Positions 9,593-18,422 of a DNA stretch of 34,906 nt are shown here, one piece after another; the stretch's first letter is position 1; each line of letters opens with the position of its first letter. The stretch is from Alphaproteobacteria bacterium (GTDB taxonomy: Bacteria > Pseudomonadota > Alphaproteobacteria > Reyranellales > Reyranellaceae), in the NCBI GenBank assembly GCA_010032545.1, contig RGPT01000013.1, positions 1-34,906 of the forward strand, in the 5' to 3' direction. Both the position numbers and the translations under genes were made by a program. The notes beneath the pieces are model-generated. The model worked only from the letters and a program-made list of their open reading frames with translations, did no database searches and was not told where the DNA came from.

Positions 9593-10126
9593 CTACGCCT
9601 CCCTCGTTTCACCGCCCGGCAACACGCCCGCCGGTGGGTCGATCACAACCTTGCCGCCGTCGACGTCAACCTCGGGCACGGCTTCTGCCGTGAAGGGCAG
9701 CATCACCGAACCCTTCGATGCGCTGCCGCCAGAGACCTCCATCGTTCGTCCGGCGCCGAAATCGTGGAAGGCGATCACCTTGCCCCAATCCCGGCCGTCC
9801 CGGCCGACCGCGGCGAGACCTATGAGGTCTGCCTCGTACCACTCCTGCTCGTCCGTGGCCGGGAGCCGCTCGCGCTCGACATAGAGCCGCAAACCCCGCA
9901 ATGCCTCGGCCGCCGTCCGGTCGGCGACGCCCTCGATCCTGGCCAGCACCGCACCCTTTACGGCGCTCAATGCCTCGACCCGGTACTGCTTTCGTCCCGT
10001 CTCGTCCGACAGCGGGCCATAGAGCGCCACCGCCATCGGATCCTCCGTGTAGCTCCTGATGCGCACCAGGCCGCGTACGCCGTGCGCCGCCGCGACGACG
10101 CCCAGCAAAACGCGGCCCTTGGTCAT
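9593..10126 (-). CDS. rimM: Ribosome maturation factor RimM
   Basis: The 177-residue protein has an N-terminal RimM beta-barrel ([27 protein letters not shown], then the [25 protein letters not shown] turn) and a C-terminal PRC-barrel domain starting near [13 protein letters not shown]. It binds S19 and helps the 30S head mature. The rpsP stop codon overlaps its Shine-Dalgarno (TGAGGAG), 14 nt before the ATG, so translation of the two is likely coupled. Confidence 0.96.
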   Translation of the reverse strand: MTKGRVLLGVVAAAHGVRGLVRIRSYTEDPMAVALYGPLSDETGRKQYRVEALSAVKGAVLARIEGVADRTAAEALRGLRLYVERERLPATDEQEWYEADLIGLAAVGRDGRDWGKVIAFHDFGAGRTMEVSGGSASKGSVMLPFTAEAVPEVDVDGGKVVIDPPAGVLPGGETREA

Positions 10127-10139
10127 CGGAAGGTGCTCC

Positions 10140-10520
10140 TCAGGTGGCCGCTGCCTCCTTGGCGGGCTCGGCCGGCGCGGCGGTCGCCGCTGCGGCCGCG
10201 GCTGCCTTCATGCGCTCCTGCGTCTTGGCGCGCGGCTGCGGCTTCTTGCTCTGCTCGCGGCGCTCGCGCGGCTTCATCAGCTCGGCGGTGGCGAGGAAAC
10301 GTGCCACGCGGTCCGACGGCTGGGCGCCGACCTTGAGCCAGTGTGCAATGCGCTCCTTGTCGAGCGTGATGCGCTGGGCGTGCTCGCGCGGCAACAGCGG
10401 ATTGTAGGTCCCGAGCTTCTCGATGAAGCGACCGTCGCGCGGGCTGCGCGCGTCGGCGACCACGATGTGGAAGAACGGCCGCTTCTTGGCGCCGTGCCGG
10501 GTCATGCGGATGGCTAGCAT
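10140..10520 (-). CDS. rpsP: 30S ribosomal protein S16
   Basis: The N-terminal ~80 residues are canonical S16: [38 protein letters not shown], and [21 protein letters not shown]. The last ~40 residues are a Lys/Ala/Pro-rich tail, as in other alphaproteobacterial S16 proteins. GAGAGGA precedes the ATG. It follows ffh after 49 nt, the standard alphaproteobacterial order. Confidence 0.97.
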   Translation of the reverse strand: MLAIRMTRHGAKKRPFFHIVVADARSPRDGRFIEKLGTYNPLLPREHAQRITLDKERIAHWLKVGAQPSDRVARFLATAELMKPRERREQSKKPQPRAKTQERMKAAAAAAATAAPAEPAKEAAAT

Positions 10521-10569
10521 TCTGTCGATCCTCTCTTTCGATTCGTCCGATTACGAGTTCCAGATACCT

Positions 10570-11970
10570 TCAGCGCGGAAAGCCCGGCGGCTGCATCATG
10601 CCCCCGAGCCCGCGCATGAATCCCTTTTCGCCGAGCTTGTTCACGCGTTTCATCATCTTCAGCATGTCGGCGTGCTGCTTCAGCAGCTTGTTGACGTCCT
10701 GGACCTGTACGCCCGATCCCTTGGCGATGCGCTTCTTGCGCGAAGCATGGATGACATCGGGGTTGCGCCTCTCCTTGGGCGTCATCGACAGGATGACCGC
10801 CTCCTGGCGCTTGAGCTGGCCTTCGTCGATCTTGGCCTTGGACATTGCGGCCTTGGCCTGCATGGCGCCGGGCAGCATCCCCATCAGCCCCGACAGGCCC
10901 CCCATCTTGCGCAGCTGGCGCAGCTGGTTCAGCAGGTCGTCCATGTCGAACTGACCCTTGCGGACGCGGGCGGCGAGCTTCTCGGCGTCTTCCTTGTCGA
11001 TCGTCTCGGCGGCGCGCTCGACCAGCGAGACGATGTCGCCCATTCCTAGGATGCGGCTGGCGATGCGGTCGGGATGGAACGGCTCGAGCTGGTCGAACTT
11101 CTCGCCGACGCCGATCAGCTTGACCGGCCGGCCGGTGACGGCACGCATCGAGAGCGCCGCACCACCGCGCGCATCGCCATCGACGCGGGTCAGCACGATG
11201 CCGGTGACGGCCAGCCGTTCGTTGAAGGCCTTGGCGACGTTCACGGCGTCCTGGCCGGTCATCGCATCGGCGACGAGCAACGTCTCCTTGGGCTTGGCGA
11301 GCTCGCTGATGTCGGCCACTTCCTTCATCAACTCTTCGTCGATGGAGAGGCGGCCGGCGGTGTCGAGGATCAGGACGTCGAAGCCTTCGCGGCGGGCCTG
11401 CTCAAGCGCGCGGCGCGTGATCGCCAGCGGCATTTCCAGCGGCACGATCGGCAGCGTGGCGACGCCGGTCTGCTCGCCCAGGATCTTGAGCTGCTGCTGC
11501 GCGGCCGGGCGGCGGGTGTCGAGCGAGGCCATCATGACCTTGCGCTTGACCGAGAAGGAGCCGCCGAACTCGGCTGCCATGCCCTGCGGGCCCTGGCTGA
11601 GGCGATAGCCGATCTTGGCGCTGGAGGTGGTCTTGCCCGAGCCCTGGAGGCCGACCATCAGGATGACCACCGGAGGAATGGCGTTGAGGTCGAGGTCGGC
11701 CACCGTGCCGCCCAGCATCTCGACCAGGTGATCGTTGACGATCTTGACGACCATCTGGCCCGGCGTGACCGAGCGGATGACATCGGCGCCGATGGCCTTG
11801 GGACGGACCGAATCGATGAAGTCGCGGACGACCGGCAGTGCCACGTCGGCCTCGAGCAGGGCGGTCCGGACCTCACGCAGGGCCGCATCGACATCGGCCT
11901 CGGAGAGCGCACCACGCCCCCGCAGCTTGTCGAATACGTCGCCAAGACGTTTACTGAGGCCCTCGAACAT
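10570..11970 (-). CDS. ffh: Signal recognition particle protein Ffh (SRP54)
   Basis: The 466-residue GTPase binds the 4.5S-type SRP RNA and signal sequences and targets ribosomes to FtsY at the membrane. The N domain runs to about residue 95. The G domain has GLQGSGKT (107-114), DTRRPAAQQQL, DTAGRL and TRVDGDARGG. The Met-rich M domain occupies the last ~140 residues (KMGGLSGLMGMLPGAM, helix-loop RIAKGSGVQVQDVN for RNA binding, MLKMMKRVNK). An insert near residues 124-142 (SQGPQGMAAEFGG) is seen in alphaproteobacteria. AAGGACGG precedes the start. The 180-nt divergent gap upstream probably holds the promoter of the whole ffh-leuC run. Confidence 0.98.
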   Translation of the reverse strand: MFEGLSKRLGDVFDKLRGRGALSEADVDAALREVRTALLEADVALPVVRDFIDSVRPKAIGADVIRSVTPGQMVVKIVNDHLVEMLGGTVADLDLNAIPPVVILMVGLQGSGKTTSSAKIGYRLSQGPQGMAAEFGGSFSVKRKVMMASLDTRRPAAQQQLKILGEQTGVATLPIVPLEMPLAITRRALEQARREGFDVLILDTAGRLSIDEELMKEVADISELAKPKETLLVADAMTGQDAVNVAKAFNERLAVTGIVLTRVDGDARGGAALSMRAVTGRPVKLIGVGEKFDQLEPFHPDRIASRILGMGDIVSLVERAAETIDKEDAEKLAARVRKGQFDMDDLLNQLRQLRKMGGLSGLMGMLPGAMQAKAAMSKAKIDEGQLKRQEAVILSMTPKERRNPDVIHASRKKRIAKGSGVQVQDVNKLLKQHADMLKMMKRVNKLGEKGFMRGLGGMMQPPGFPR

Positions 11971-12150
11971 CCGTCCTTCAACTCCGCCAAGAAACCCGTT
12001 CGCCCAAACGACAATCGCGCCGATGCGCGAACCTTCGCGGATCAGCGGAACTCCCCCTCTCAGGCAACCAAGGCGGGGGAACCGGTAGAAATCGGCACGA
12101 CCGATTGAGTGGGCGGGGTATAAAGCCTGCCGGCCGAGGAGTCAAAAGGC

Positions 12151-12807
12151 TTGCCGACTGACCATAACCCATTGATTTATAAAGAATCTGGATCAATCGG
12201 CGGCCGCGAGGTCATCCTCTTTCTGGTGGCCTTGCCCCTATTGGGTTTTCCAGCCTTCTGGTTGCTGCCCGAGCGCAGCCTGCTGGCGGTGCTCGGGCTG
12301 TTCTTCGGTATCGGTCTGCTGGCAGTGGCGGTCGCGGTAGTGCCTCTCGGGTCGGCTGCCTTGCCGGCCCTGGGCTTTCGGTCCGTCGGCTGGCGACCTC
12401 TGCTGTGGGGCACTCTGGGCACCGCGGCCGTGTCGATTGCCGTCAGCCAGATAGGGCTCGAGCCCCAGGGCGTGAAGCAGGCGATGAAGATCGCCCACGG
12501 ACCCATGGCCCTTCTTGTCGGCCTGGCCTTGCTCGCGGGACTGGCCCCGCTGGTCGAGGAACTTGTCTTCCGTGGCCTGCTCTATGGCTGGCTTGCGGGC
12601 CGCTGGGGCGCGGGCATGGCGGTCATCGGCAGTTCGATCGCCTTCGCCGCGGCTCATGTCGAGCCCGCGCACGTCATCCTCGTGTTGCCGCTCGGCCTGA
12701 TGTTCGGATGGCTGCGTTGGCGCAGCGGATCGTTGTGGCCATCGCTGGTGGCGCATATGGCCAACAACGGACTGGCTGTCCTGGCCGCGGCATTGTTGAA
12801 GGTGTGA
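12151..12807 (+). CDS. CPBP-family intramembrane glutamic/metalloprotease (Abi family)
   Basis: The protein is 218 residues with about six to seven hydrophobic helices. The CPBP motifs are all present: EELVFR at 136-141 (EExxxR), AAHVEP with His169, and AHMANN with His202/Asn206 (HxxxN). Bacterial members resemble Rce1 CAAX proteases; some serve bacteriocin self-immunity, others are unassigned. The best start is TTG at 12151, with GAGGAG 9 nt upstream; no ATG fits. The rare start implies modest expression. It is convergent with DUF547, leaving only 8 nt between stops. Confidence 0.85.
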   Translation: MPTDHNPLIYKESGSIGGREVILFLVALPLLGFPAFWLLPERSLLAVLGLFFGIGLLAVAVAVVPLGSAALPALGFRSVGWRPLLWGTLGTAAVSIAVSQIGLEPQGVKQAMKIAHGPMALLVGLALLAGLAPLVEELVFRGLLYGWLAGRWGAGMAVIGSSIAFAAAHVEPAHVILVLPLGLMFGWLRWRSGSLWPSLVAHMANNGLAVLAAALLKV

Positions 12808-12815
12808 CGGAAGAC

Positions 12816-13676
12816 CTAGGGTTGGTCGTTCAGGCTCCAGTCGTAGAAGTCGCCTTGGATTCTCACGTCACGCGCCAGTGCTGCGGCGAGGTCGCCTTCG
12901 GCAAAGCCACCGAGATGGGCGACAACGGCTGAGTCGGTGCCGCCGAAATCGTCACGGAACCAGCGATAGATGCTGGAGATCCAGATACTTGCGTCCTGGC
13001 GACGCACACCGTGTGGTCCGTTGACGAAGTCGCGCCCGGCACGATCCATCAGACCTGATGTGTTGGTTGCGGTGAAGGCGATCGTACGCAGAGAGGGGCA
13101 GCCGACCGACGCGCAATTGAGCGCATAGTGCACACGCGCATTGCGCCAGATTGGCCGCAGGATTCTATGCTCCATGTCGTTCAGCGACAGCTGCTCGCCC
13201 TCAATTCGCACCAGCTTGGCGTCCCATGGCCCACCCAAGAAGGTCGCCGTGATGCTGCCGCCGAGGCTGATGTCGCGGATCGACTTGACGGGATAGCGAT
13301 CGAGAACAACTTTCACCGTGAGCGCGTTGTAGAAGTTGATCCAGTAGGCGAGTTGTTCTGCCCGGGCGAGCGACGAAACCGGCGTTCCCTGCAAGGCCGC
13401 CACATAGGATGCCAGTGCCTGGCGGTCCTCGGCGGTGACACGGCCATAAGGCAGTCGGACCACGCCGTCAGCACCGGCCATCGCATAGCGTGCCAGAAAG
13501 GCACTCCAGGCCGTGTGATCGAGCGTGGCGCGGCTCGTTTCGTCATGCTTGGTCCAGCGCGGCCAAAGGTCGGGGACCGGCTGGGCATGTGCGGTGGCGG
13601 TCGGCACCATGGACGCGAGCAGTGCCGAAAGTGCCGCCCGACGGGTCGGCAGGCGAAAAGCGTGTGATGGAACCAT
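12816..13676 (-). CDS. DUF547 domain-containing exported protein
   Basis: This 286-residue protein has an N-terminal export signal: PTRRAALSALLA (twin-arginine-like) and a hydrophobic stretch ending THE-like at TAHAQP, so cleavage is likely after Ala32. The DUF547 domain spans about residues 85-230, with EQLAYWINFYNALTVKVVLDRYP, LSLNDMEHRILRP, the conserved VHYALNCASVGCPSL (paired Cys and His) and IWISSIYRWFRDDF. The role is unknown; the fold resembles transglutaminase/cysteine-protease relatives. There is no convincing Shine-Dalgarno before the ATG; a hairpin sits 8 nt upstream (13684-13712). Confidence 0.85.
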   Translation of the reverse strand: MVPSHAFRLPTRRAALSALLASMVPTATAHAQPVPDLWPRWTKHDETSRATLDHTAWSAFLARYAMAGADGVVRLPYGRVTAEDRQALASYVAALQGTPVSSLARAEQLAYWINFYNALTVKVVLDRYPVKSIRDISLGGSITATFLGGPWDAKLVRIEGEQLSLNDMEHRILRPIWRNARVHYALNCASVGCPSLRTIAFTATNTSGLMDRAGRDFVNGPHGVRRQDASIWISSIYRWFRDDFGGTDSAVVAHLGGFAEGDLAAALARDVRIQGDFYDWSLNDQP

Positions 13677-13683
13677 GACTTGA

Positions 13684-13712
13684 GTTTCGGACGTTCGGTC
13701 CGACTCCGAAAC
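13684..13712. repeat. Inverted repeat upstream of the DUF547 gene
   Basis: GTTTCGGA (13684-13691) and TCCGAAAC (13705-13712) form a perfect 8-bp inverted repeat. An alternative inner pairing CGGAC-GTTCG-GTCCG overlaps it. It lies 8 nt before the start codon and could be an operator, a leader structure, or the terminator of the upstream isomerase gene. The rest of the 155-nt gap (13677-13831) shows only a weak CCTTC/GAAGG dyad. Confidence 0.4.
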
Positions 13713-13831
13713 CCAAACCTTCGTGAAGGGGCATTCGGCCCAAGACGACGAAGATGTGAACGACTCGATTTACGAAATGTCGCCTGCTGTCGACGGCCAG
13801 AACACCCTTCTCGGGAGGCCGCTGCCGCTCG

Positions 13832-14434
13832 TCAAGAGGCCAGCTTGCGCTCGACGAAGTCGAGCCGGTCCTGACCCCAGAAGATCTCGCCGTCGATAAC
13901 GAACGAGGGTGCACCGAAGACATTCTGCGCAATCGCGTGCTTGGTGTAGGCCTCGCGCTTGTCGGCCATCTCGGGAGCTTCGCTCGCCTTGAGCACCGCA
14001 TCGGCATCGAGGCCGCAGCCGGCCAGGATCTGCTTCAATGTCGCGGGATCGCCGGGATTCATCTCCTCGGCCCAGATCGCGGCCATCACGGCATGGGCGA
14101 CCTTGATTGCGTCGGCCATGCGGCCCTGTTCACGCAAGGCGATGACGCATTTGGCCGCGGGCACTTCGTTGCTCGGGAAGAACTTGGGTTCGAGCGTCAG
14201 CTTGACGCCCGTCTGCGCGCGCCAGCGCTTCAGCTCCATCATGCGATAGGCCTGGCGCTGCGGCGCTCGCTTGGGCAGCGGCAGGCCGCCCGATACGGAG
14301 AATACGGATCCGAAATCGACCGGCCAGATGGTGACGCTTGCGCCGTATTTCTTCGCCATGGCGTCAAAGCGCGCCGAGCCGAGATAAGTCCAGGGCGAGT
14401 TCAGCGAAACGTAATAGTCGACATGCTTGGGCAT
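13832..14434 (-). CDS. 2-hydroxychromene-2-carboxylate isomerase / DsbA-like protein
   Basis: This 200-residue kappa-class GST/DsbA-fold protein starts VDYYVSLNSPWTYLG, where the Ser of SPWTYLG takes the place of a DsbA cysteine and is the catalytic Ser of HCCA isomerases. An all-helical insert follows. The C-terminal motif FGAPSFVIDGEIFWGQDRLDFVE is the family signature (cis-Pro in GAPSF). HCCA isomerase acts in naphthalene catabolism with glutathione, but chromosomal homologues like this one, without nah neighbours, probably have other substrates. Confidence 0.85.
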   Translation of the reverse strand: MPKHVDYYVSLNSPWTYLGSARFDAMAKKYGASVTIWPVDFGSVFSVSGGLPLPKRAPQRQAYRMMELKRWRAQTGVKLTLEPKFFPSNEVPAAKCVIALREQGRMADAIKVAHAVMAAIWAEEMNPGDPATLKQILAGCGLDADAVLKASEAPEMADKREAYTKHAIAQNVFGAPSFVIDGEIFWGQDRLDFVERKLAS

Positions 14435-14475
14435 CGTATTCCTCCGTAACGCGCACTGTGGCGCAAAGCCCGTCG

Positions 14476-15393
14476 ATGCGCCATCTTCGCGATGTGACCG
14501 CGACCTCCACTCCCGAACGAGCCATTGCCATCACCGGCGGCGATGCCAACTATTTCGAGCTGATGCGTGACTGCATCGGCTCGCTGCAGGCGACCGCCGA
14601 AGGCCGCGCGCTGTCGCTAGGCATCCTGGATTGCGGACTTACGGAGGAGCAGCGCGCATGGTGCCGTGCGCGGGGAGCCACGCTCGTCGTGCCAGAGTGG
14701 GATTTCGATTTTCCCGGCCGCGAGAAACTGAAGGACGGTTACAAGGCGCTGACCGCGCGGCCTTTTCTGCCACGCTATTTCCCCGGCTTCGATCTCTATC
14801 TTTGGATCGACGGCGATTGCTGGGTCCAGCAGGGTGACGCCATCGCACTGTTCCTCGCGGCTGCGCGCACGGGAAAGCTGGCGGTGGCGCCGGAGATCCA
14901 TCGCTCGATGCGGCACTATCGTCACGCCTGGAAGGAGTTCTCGTCGGTCAATGGCGCGGCCTTTGAGTCCTGTTTCGACAAGGAGACGGCGGAGCGGCTG
15001 GTACGCTATCCGCTGATCAACGCTGGCGTCTTCGCGCTGCGCGCCGAGGCGCCGCACTGGCAGGGTTGGGCAGACCTGCTGGGCGAGGCGTTGCAGCGCT
15101 CCACCGACATGACCGACCAGGTCGCGCTCAACGTGATGGTCTATGACAAGGGTTTAGCCTGCGAGCCGCTGCCCAGTCGCTGCAACTGGCCGGTCCATCA
15201 CGCGACGCCGGCCTGGGACGCCGACCGCGGGCAGTTTGTCGAGCCGGCCATGCCGTACGAGGCGCTGGGCATCCTGCATCTCACGATCTACACCAAGCGC
15301 CTGGCGACGCTAGATGTCCTGGAAGTGGGCGGCGCCCATGCGGGCCAGGTCCGCCCGCGCTCGTTGCGCTGGCCCGATCGAACGGCCATATAG
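14476..15393 (+). CDS. Glycosyltransferase-like protein with DxD motif
   Basis: The protein is 305 residues from the ATG at 14476 (MRHLRDVTATS). The N-terminal half resembles GT-A nucleotide-diphospho-sugar transferases: AIAITGGDANYFELMRD, a segment contributing to sugar-nucleotide binding, and FDLYLWIDGDCWVQ carrying a DxD metal motif (about residues 115-117). The later LINAGVFALRAEAPHW and TDMTDQVALNVMVYD match GT8-like acceptors. The substrate and the identity of the surface glycan are unknown. It sits 6 nt upstream of dapF, likely one transcript, in a place where many relatives do not have it. Confidence 0.7.
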   Translation: MRHLRDVTATSTPERAIAITGGDANYFELMRDCIGSLQATAEGRALSLGILDCGLTEEQRAWCRARGATLVVPEWDFDFPGREKLKDGYKALTARPFLPRYFPGFDLYLWIDGDCWVQQGDAIALFLAAARTGKLAVAPEIHRSMRHYRHAWKEFSSVNGAAFESCFDKETAERLVRYPLINAGVFALRAEAPHWQGWADLLGEALQRSTDMTDQVALNVMVYDKGLACEPLPSRCNWPVHHATPAWDADRGQFVEPAMPYEALGILHLTIYTKRLATLDVLEVGGAHAGQVRPRSLRWPDRTAI

Positions 15394-15399
15394 CGCCGC

Positions 15400-16263
15400 A
15401 TGAGCAGCTTGCCGTTCCTCAAGATGCCCTTCTTAAAGATGCATGGGTTGGGCAATGACTTCGTCGTGCTCGATGCGCGTGCCATCGCGCTCGATCTCAC
15501 GCTGGAACGTCGTCGCGTCATCGCCGACCGGCGTCTGGGCGTGGGCTGCGACCAGTTGATCGTGCTGGAACAGCCGACCGACGGCGAGGCCGACGTGTTC
15601 ATGCGCATTTTCAATCCCGATGGGAGCGAGGCCGGTGCCTGCGGCAATGCCACCCGCTGCGTCGCGTCGGTCGTCATGGACGAGCGCAAGACCGACCAGA
15701 TTACGGTGCAGACGATCTCAGGCTTGCTCGAATCGCACAAGGCCGGCATGGGCGCCAACGGCTTGCCTGTAATCTCCGTCGACATGGGATTGGCGCGCAT
15801 GGACTGGCGCGAGATCCCGGTGCGCGAGGCTTGCGACACCAATCACATGCCGGTCGGCCTGGGCCCGCTGCAGGATCCCGTCGGCACCAACATGGGCAAC
15901 CCGCACGCCACCTTCTTCGTCGATGATCTGGCTGCGATCCCGCTCGCCGAACTCGGCCCCCAGCTCGAACACCATCGATTTTTCCCCGAGCGCGCCAACA
16001 TCGGGGTCGTCCAGCCTCTGGGCGACGGCCGGTTGCGCTTGCGCGTGTGGGAACGCGGTGCGGGGCTCACGCTCGCCTGCGGCTCGGGCGCCTGTGCAGC
16101 GATCGTCGCCGCCAGCCGCCGCGGCCTCGTTGATCGCAGGGCCGAGGTTGTGGTCGACGGCGGCACGCTCACCATGGAGTGGCTGCGTGACGGGCATGTG
16201 CTCATGACGGGCGGTATCGCGGTCGCCTTCAAGGGCGAGCTCGATGCCTCGCTGCTGGCCTGA
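15400..16263 (+). CDS. dapF: Diaminopimelate epimerase
   Basis: The 287-residue enzyme converts LL- to meso-diaminopimelate for lysine and peptidoglycan, using two cysteines as acid/base. Cys81 (GACGNATRCVA) and Cys227 (LACGSGACAAI) are both present; substrate contacts are in KMHGLGNDF, NPDGSEAGACGN, MGNPHA and ERAN. An imperfect 15-nt duplication near the start gives PFLKMPFLKM; normal proteins start near the second copy, so the ATG at 15424 is a possible alternative start. The gene is followed after 9 nt by ftsY; the mtaB gene often found between them is absent. Confidence 0.97.
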   Translation: MSSLPFLKMPFLKMHGLGNDFVVLDARAIALDLTLERRRVIADRRLGVGCDQLIVLEQPTDGEADVFMRIFNPDGSEAGACGNATRCVASVVMDERKTDQITVQTISGLLESHKAGMGANGLPVISVDMGLARMDWREIPVREACDTNHMPVGLGPLQDPVGTNMGNPHATFFVDDLAAIPLAELGPQLEHHRFFPERANIGVVQPLGDGRLRLRVWERGAGLTLACGSGACAAIVAASRRGLVDRRAEVVVDGGTLTMEWLRDGHVLMTGGIAVAFKGELDASLLA

Positions 16264-16272
16264 GGAGTGCCC

Positions 16273-17217
16273 GTGACCGACGTCGTCGAACCGGAAAAGA
16301 AGGGCTGGCTGTCGCGCCTGCGCGACGGGCTCTCCAAGTCGACCAAGCGCGTCACCGAGAGCATCACCGGTCTCTTCACCAAGAAGAAGCTCGACCAGAA
16401 GACCCTGGACGATCTCGAGGACGCGCTGATCCAGGCCGATCTCGGCGTCAGCGTCGCGGCTCGGCTGATCGGCAAGCTTGGCAAGGAGCGCTTCGGCAAG
16501 GAAGTGACAGACGAGGAAGTGCGGGCGGCCTTCGCCGACGACATCGCCGAGATACTCCAACCCGTTGCGACGCCGCTTGTAGTCGATGTCGCGCGCAAGC
16601 CGCACGTCGTGCTCGTGGTGGGCGTCAACGGCAGCGGCAAGACCACGACCATCGCCAAGCTGGCGAACCTCTACAAGCGCGAGGGGCGGAAGGTGATGTT
16701 GGCGGCGGGCGATACCTTTCGCGCCGCCGCCGTCGAGCAGCTCAAGGTGTGGGGCGATCGCGCCGGCGTGCCGGTGATCTCCCGGGACACCGGCGCCGAC
16801 GCCGCCGGCCTCGCCTACGAGGCGCTGGAGCGTGCCAGGGCCGATGGCTGCGACGTGCTGTTGATCGACACTGCCGGCCGTCTGCACAACAAGACAAACC
16901 TGATGGACGAGCTCGCCAAGATCGTGCGCGTCATTCGCAAGCTCGACGCGGAAGCGCCGCACTCTTGCCTGCTGGTGCTCGACGCCACCACCGGCCAGAA
17001 CGCCCATGCCCAGGTCGAGACGTTCAAGACGCTGTCGCCGGTCGATGCGCTGGTTGTGACCAAGCTCGACGGAAGTGCCAAGGGCGGTGTCCTTGTGGCC
17101 TTGGCCGAGAAGTTCGCGCTGCCCGTCGTCGCCGTCGGCGTCGGCGAGGGGATCGACGATCTGAGGCCGTTCGAGGCGCGGGCCTTCGCGCGCGGATTGA
17201 TGGGGCTGCCGGCATGA
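16273..17217 (+). CDS. ftsY: Signal recognition particle receptor FtsY
   Basis: The 314-residue SRP receptor GTPase has a short basic/acidic N-terminal region, the NG domain and no long acidic A-domain. Motifs are GVNGSGKT (117-124), DTFRAAAVEQL, DTAGRLHNKTNLMDEL, TKLDGSAKGG and VGVGEGIDDLRPF near the end. The start is GTG at 16273: GAGGAG is 5 nt upstream, while the GTG at 16267 overlaps that SD. The final TGA overlaps the ATG of the next gene (ATGA). Its partner Ffh is encoded ~5 kb away on the other strand. Confidence 0.96.
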   Translation: MTDVVEPEKKGWLSRLRDGLSKSTKRVTESITGLFTKKKLDQKTLDDLEDALIQADLGVSVAARLIGKLGKERFGKEVTDEEVRAAFADDIAEILQPVATPLVVDVARKPHVVLVVGVNGSGKTTTIAKLANLYKREGRKVMLAAGDTFRAAAVEQLKVWGDRAGVPVISRDTGADAAGLAYEALERARADGCDVLLIDTAGRLHNKTNLMDELAKIVRVIRKLDAEAPHSCLLVLDATTGQNAHAQVETFKTLSPVDALVVTKLDGSAKGGVLVALAEKFALPVVAVGVGEGIDDLRPFEARAFARGLMGLPA

Positions 17218-17810
17218 CCGAGAAGGCGGAAGACCAGGGCGGCATGCGGAAGCTTTACGCCACTGCGTTGGAATTGGGACCGTTGGTGCTGTTCTTCATC
17301 GCCAATGGCCGCTGGGGAATCTACTGGGGTACCGGCATCTTCATCGTGGCGACGTCGATCGCGCTGCCTTGCTATCGCATGCTGGAAAAGCGCTGGCCGG
17401 TCATGCCGCTGGTCGGCGGCTTCTTCGTGCTGGTGTTCGGTGGCCTCACGATCTGGCTGCAGGACGACACCTTCATCAAGCTGAAGCCCACCATCGTGAA
17501 CTGCCTGTTCGGCGTCATTCTGGGCGGTGGCCTGCTGCTGTTCCGCCGGCCGCTGTTGAAACCACTGTTCGGCACGGCATTCAGTCTCACAGACGAAGGC
17601 TGGCGCAAACTGACGCTGCGATGGACGCTGTTCTTCTTCCTCTTGGCGGCGGTCAACGAAGTGATGTGGCGCAGCTTTACGACGGACACCTGGATCGCCA
17701 GTAAAATGTTCCTCAGCTTCCCGCTGACGCTCGTATTCGCCTTCCTGCAAGTGCCGCTGCTCAGGCGCTACTGGGATGGGCCGAACAACCCGTTTGCCAA
17801 GGAAGGCTGA
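17214..17810 (+). CDS. IspZ/YciB-family intracellular septation membrane protein
   Basis: The 198-residue polytopic membrane protein has about five helices. It shows LELGPLVLFFIANGRWGIYWGTGIFI, the LKPTIVNCLFGVILGGGLLLFRRPLLK segment and the family hallmark GWRKLTLRWTLFFFLLAAVNEVMWRSF. The YciB/IspA family influences envelope synthesis and cell division. The start ATG overlaps the ftsY stop by 4 nt, so it is translationally coupled to ftsY. It is convergent with the Nudix gene, with only 2 nt between stops. Confidence 0.92.
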   Translation: MTEKAEDQGGMRKLYATALELGPLVLFFIANGRWGIYWGTGIFIVATSIALPCYRMLEKRWPVMPLVGGFFVLVFGGLTIWLQDDTFIKLKPTIVNCLFGVILGGGLLLFRRPLLKPLFGTAFSLTDEGWRKLTLRWTLFFFLLAAVNEVMWRSFTTDTWIASKMFLSFPLTLVFAFLQVPLLRRYWDGPNNPFAKEG

Positions 17811-17812
17811 AC

Positions 17813-18412
17813 CTAGACCCCCGCCGGCTTTCGCGGCGGCCACATGCGGGCGAGATCGCCCGTCGGGTTGGAGTAGGTCGAGAAGTCGGCCTTGTGACGC
17901 GACTCGTGGAAGTGGGCGAGGGCCCAGACCACCGTCGGAAAGGCGAGCTGATCCCAGGGGATGTCGGCCCAATCGACCAGCGCCACTTCCTCGCTTTCCA
18001 CGCCGGCGGCGATGTCGGCGTTGACGAGCCTTGCGCGATACATGATCTGCACCTGGCCGATGCGCGCCACGCTGTACATGGCGAGCAGCCGATCGATCTC
18101 GATGGTAGCGCAGGCCTCTTCCTGGGCCTCGCGCTGGGCGGCCTGTTCAGTGGTTTCGCCCAGTTCCATGTAGCCCGCGGGCAGCGTCCAGAAGCCCTTG
18201 CGCGGTTCGATGGCCCGCTTGGCCAAGAGGATCTTGTCTCCCCAGGTGCAGACAGCGCCGGCCACTACCTTGGGGTTTTGGTAGTGGATGAACTCGCAGC
18301 GTCCGCAGACCAGACGCTCGCGGTTGTCGCCGTCGGGAACACGCTTTTCGAAATGCTCGGGCGGATCCCAGGGCAGGCGGGGGCGGTCTGGCGGTGTGAT
18401 CGGGGCACTCAT
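17813..18412 (-). CDS. Nudix hydrolase with short N-terminal zinc-knuckle-like segment
   Basis: This 199-residue protein has a CGRC pair at residues 36-39 followed by HYQNPKVVAGAVCTWGDKILL, which resembles the zinc-ribbon Nudix group, although only one Cys pair is clear. The Nudix box runs from Gly80 through GYMELGETTEQAAQREAQEEA and keeps the metal-binding REAQEE glutamates. It would hydrolyse a nucleoside-diphosphate-linked compound; the substrate is not predictable. It is 10 nt downstream of pgk and probably co-transcribed. Confidence 0.88.
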   Translation of the reverse strand: MSAPITPPDRPRLPWDPPEHFEKRVPDGDNRERLVCGRCEFIHYQNPKVVAGAVCTWGDKILLAKRAIEPRKGFWTLPAGYMELGETTEQAAQREAQEEACATIEIDRLLAMYSVARIGQVQIMYRARLVNADIAAGVESEEVALVDWADIPWDQLAFPTVVWALAHFHESRHKADFSTYSNPTGDLARMWPPRKPAGV

Positions 18413-18422
18413 GCCCCGAGTC

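Noticed and set aside
12119-12124. TATAAA as a -10 box for the CPBP protease gene
   Set aside because: No matching -35 hexamer lies 16-18 nt upstream, so I did not list it as a promoter.
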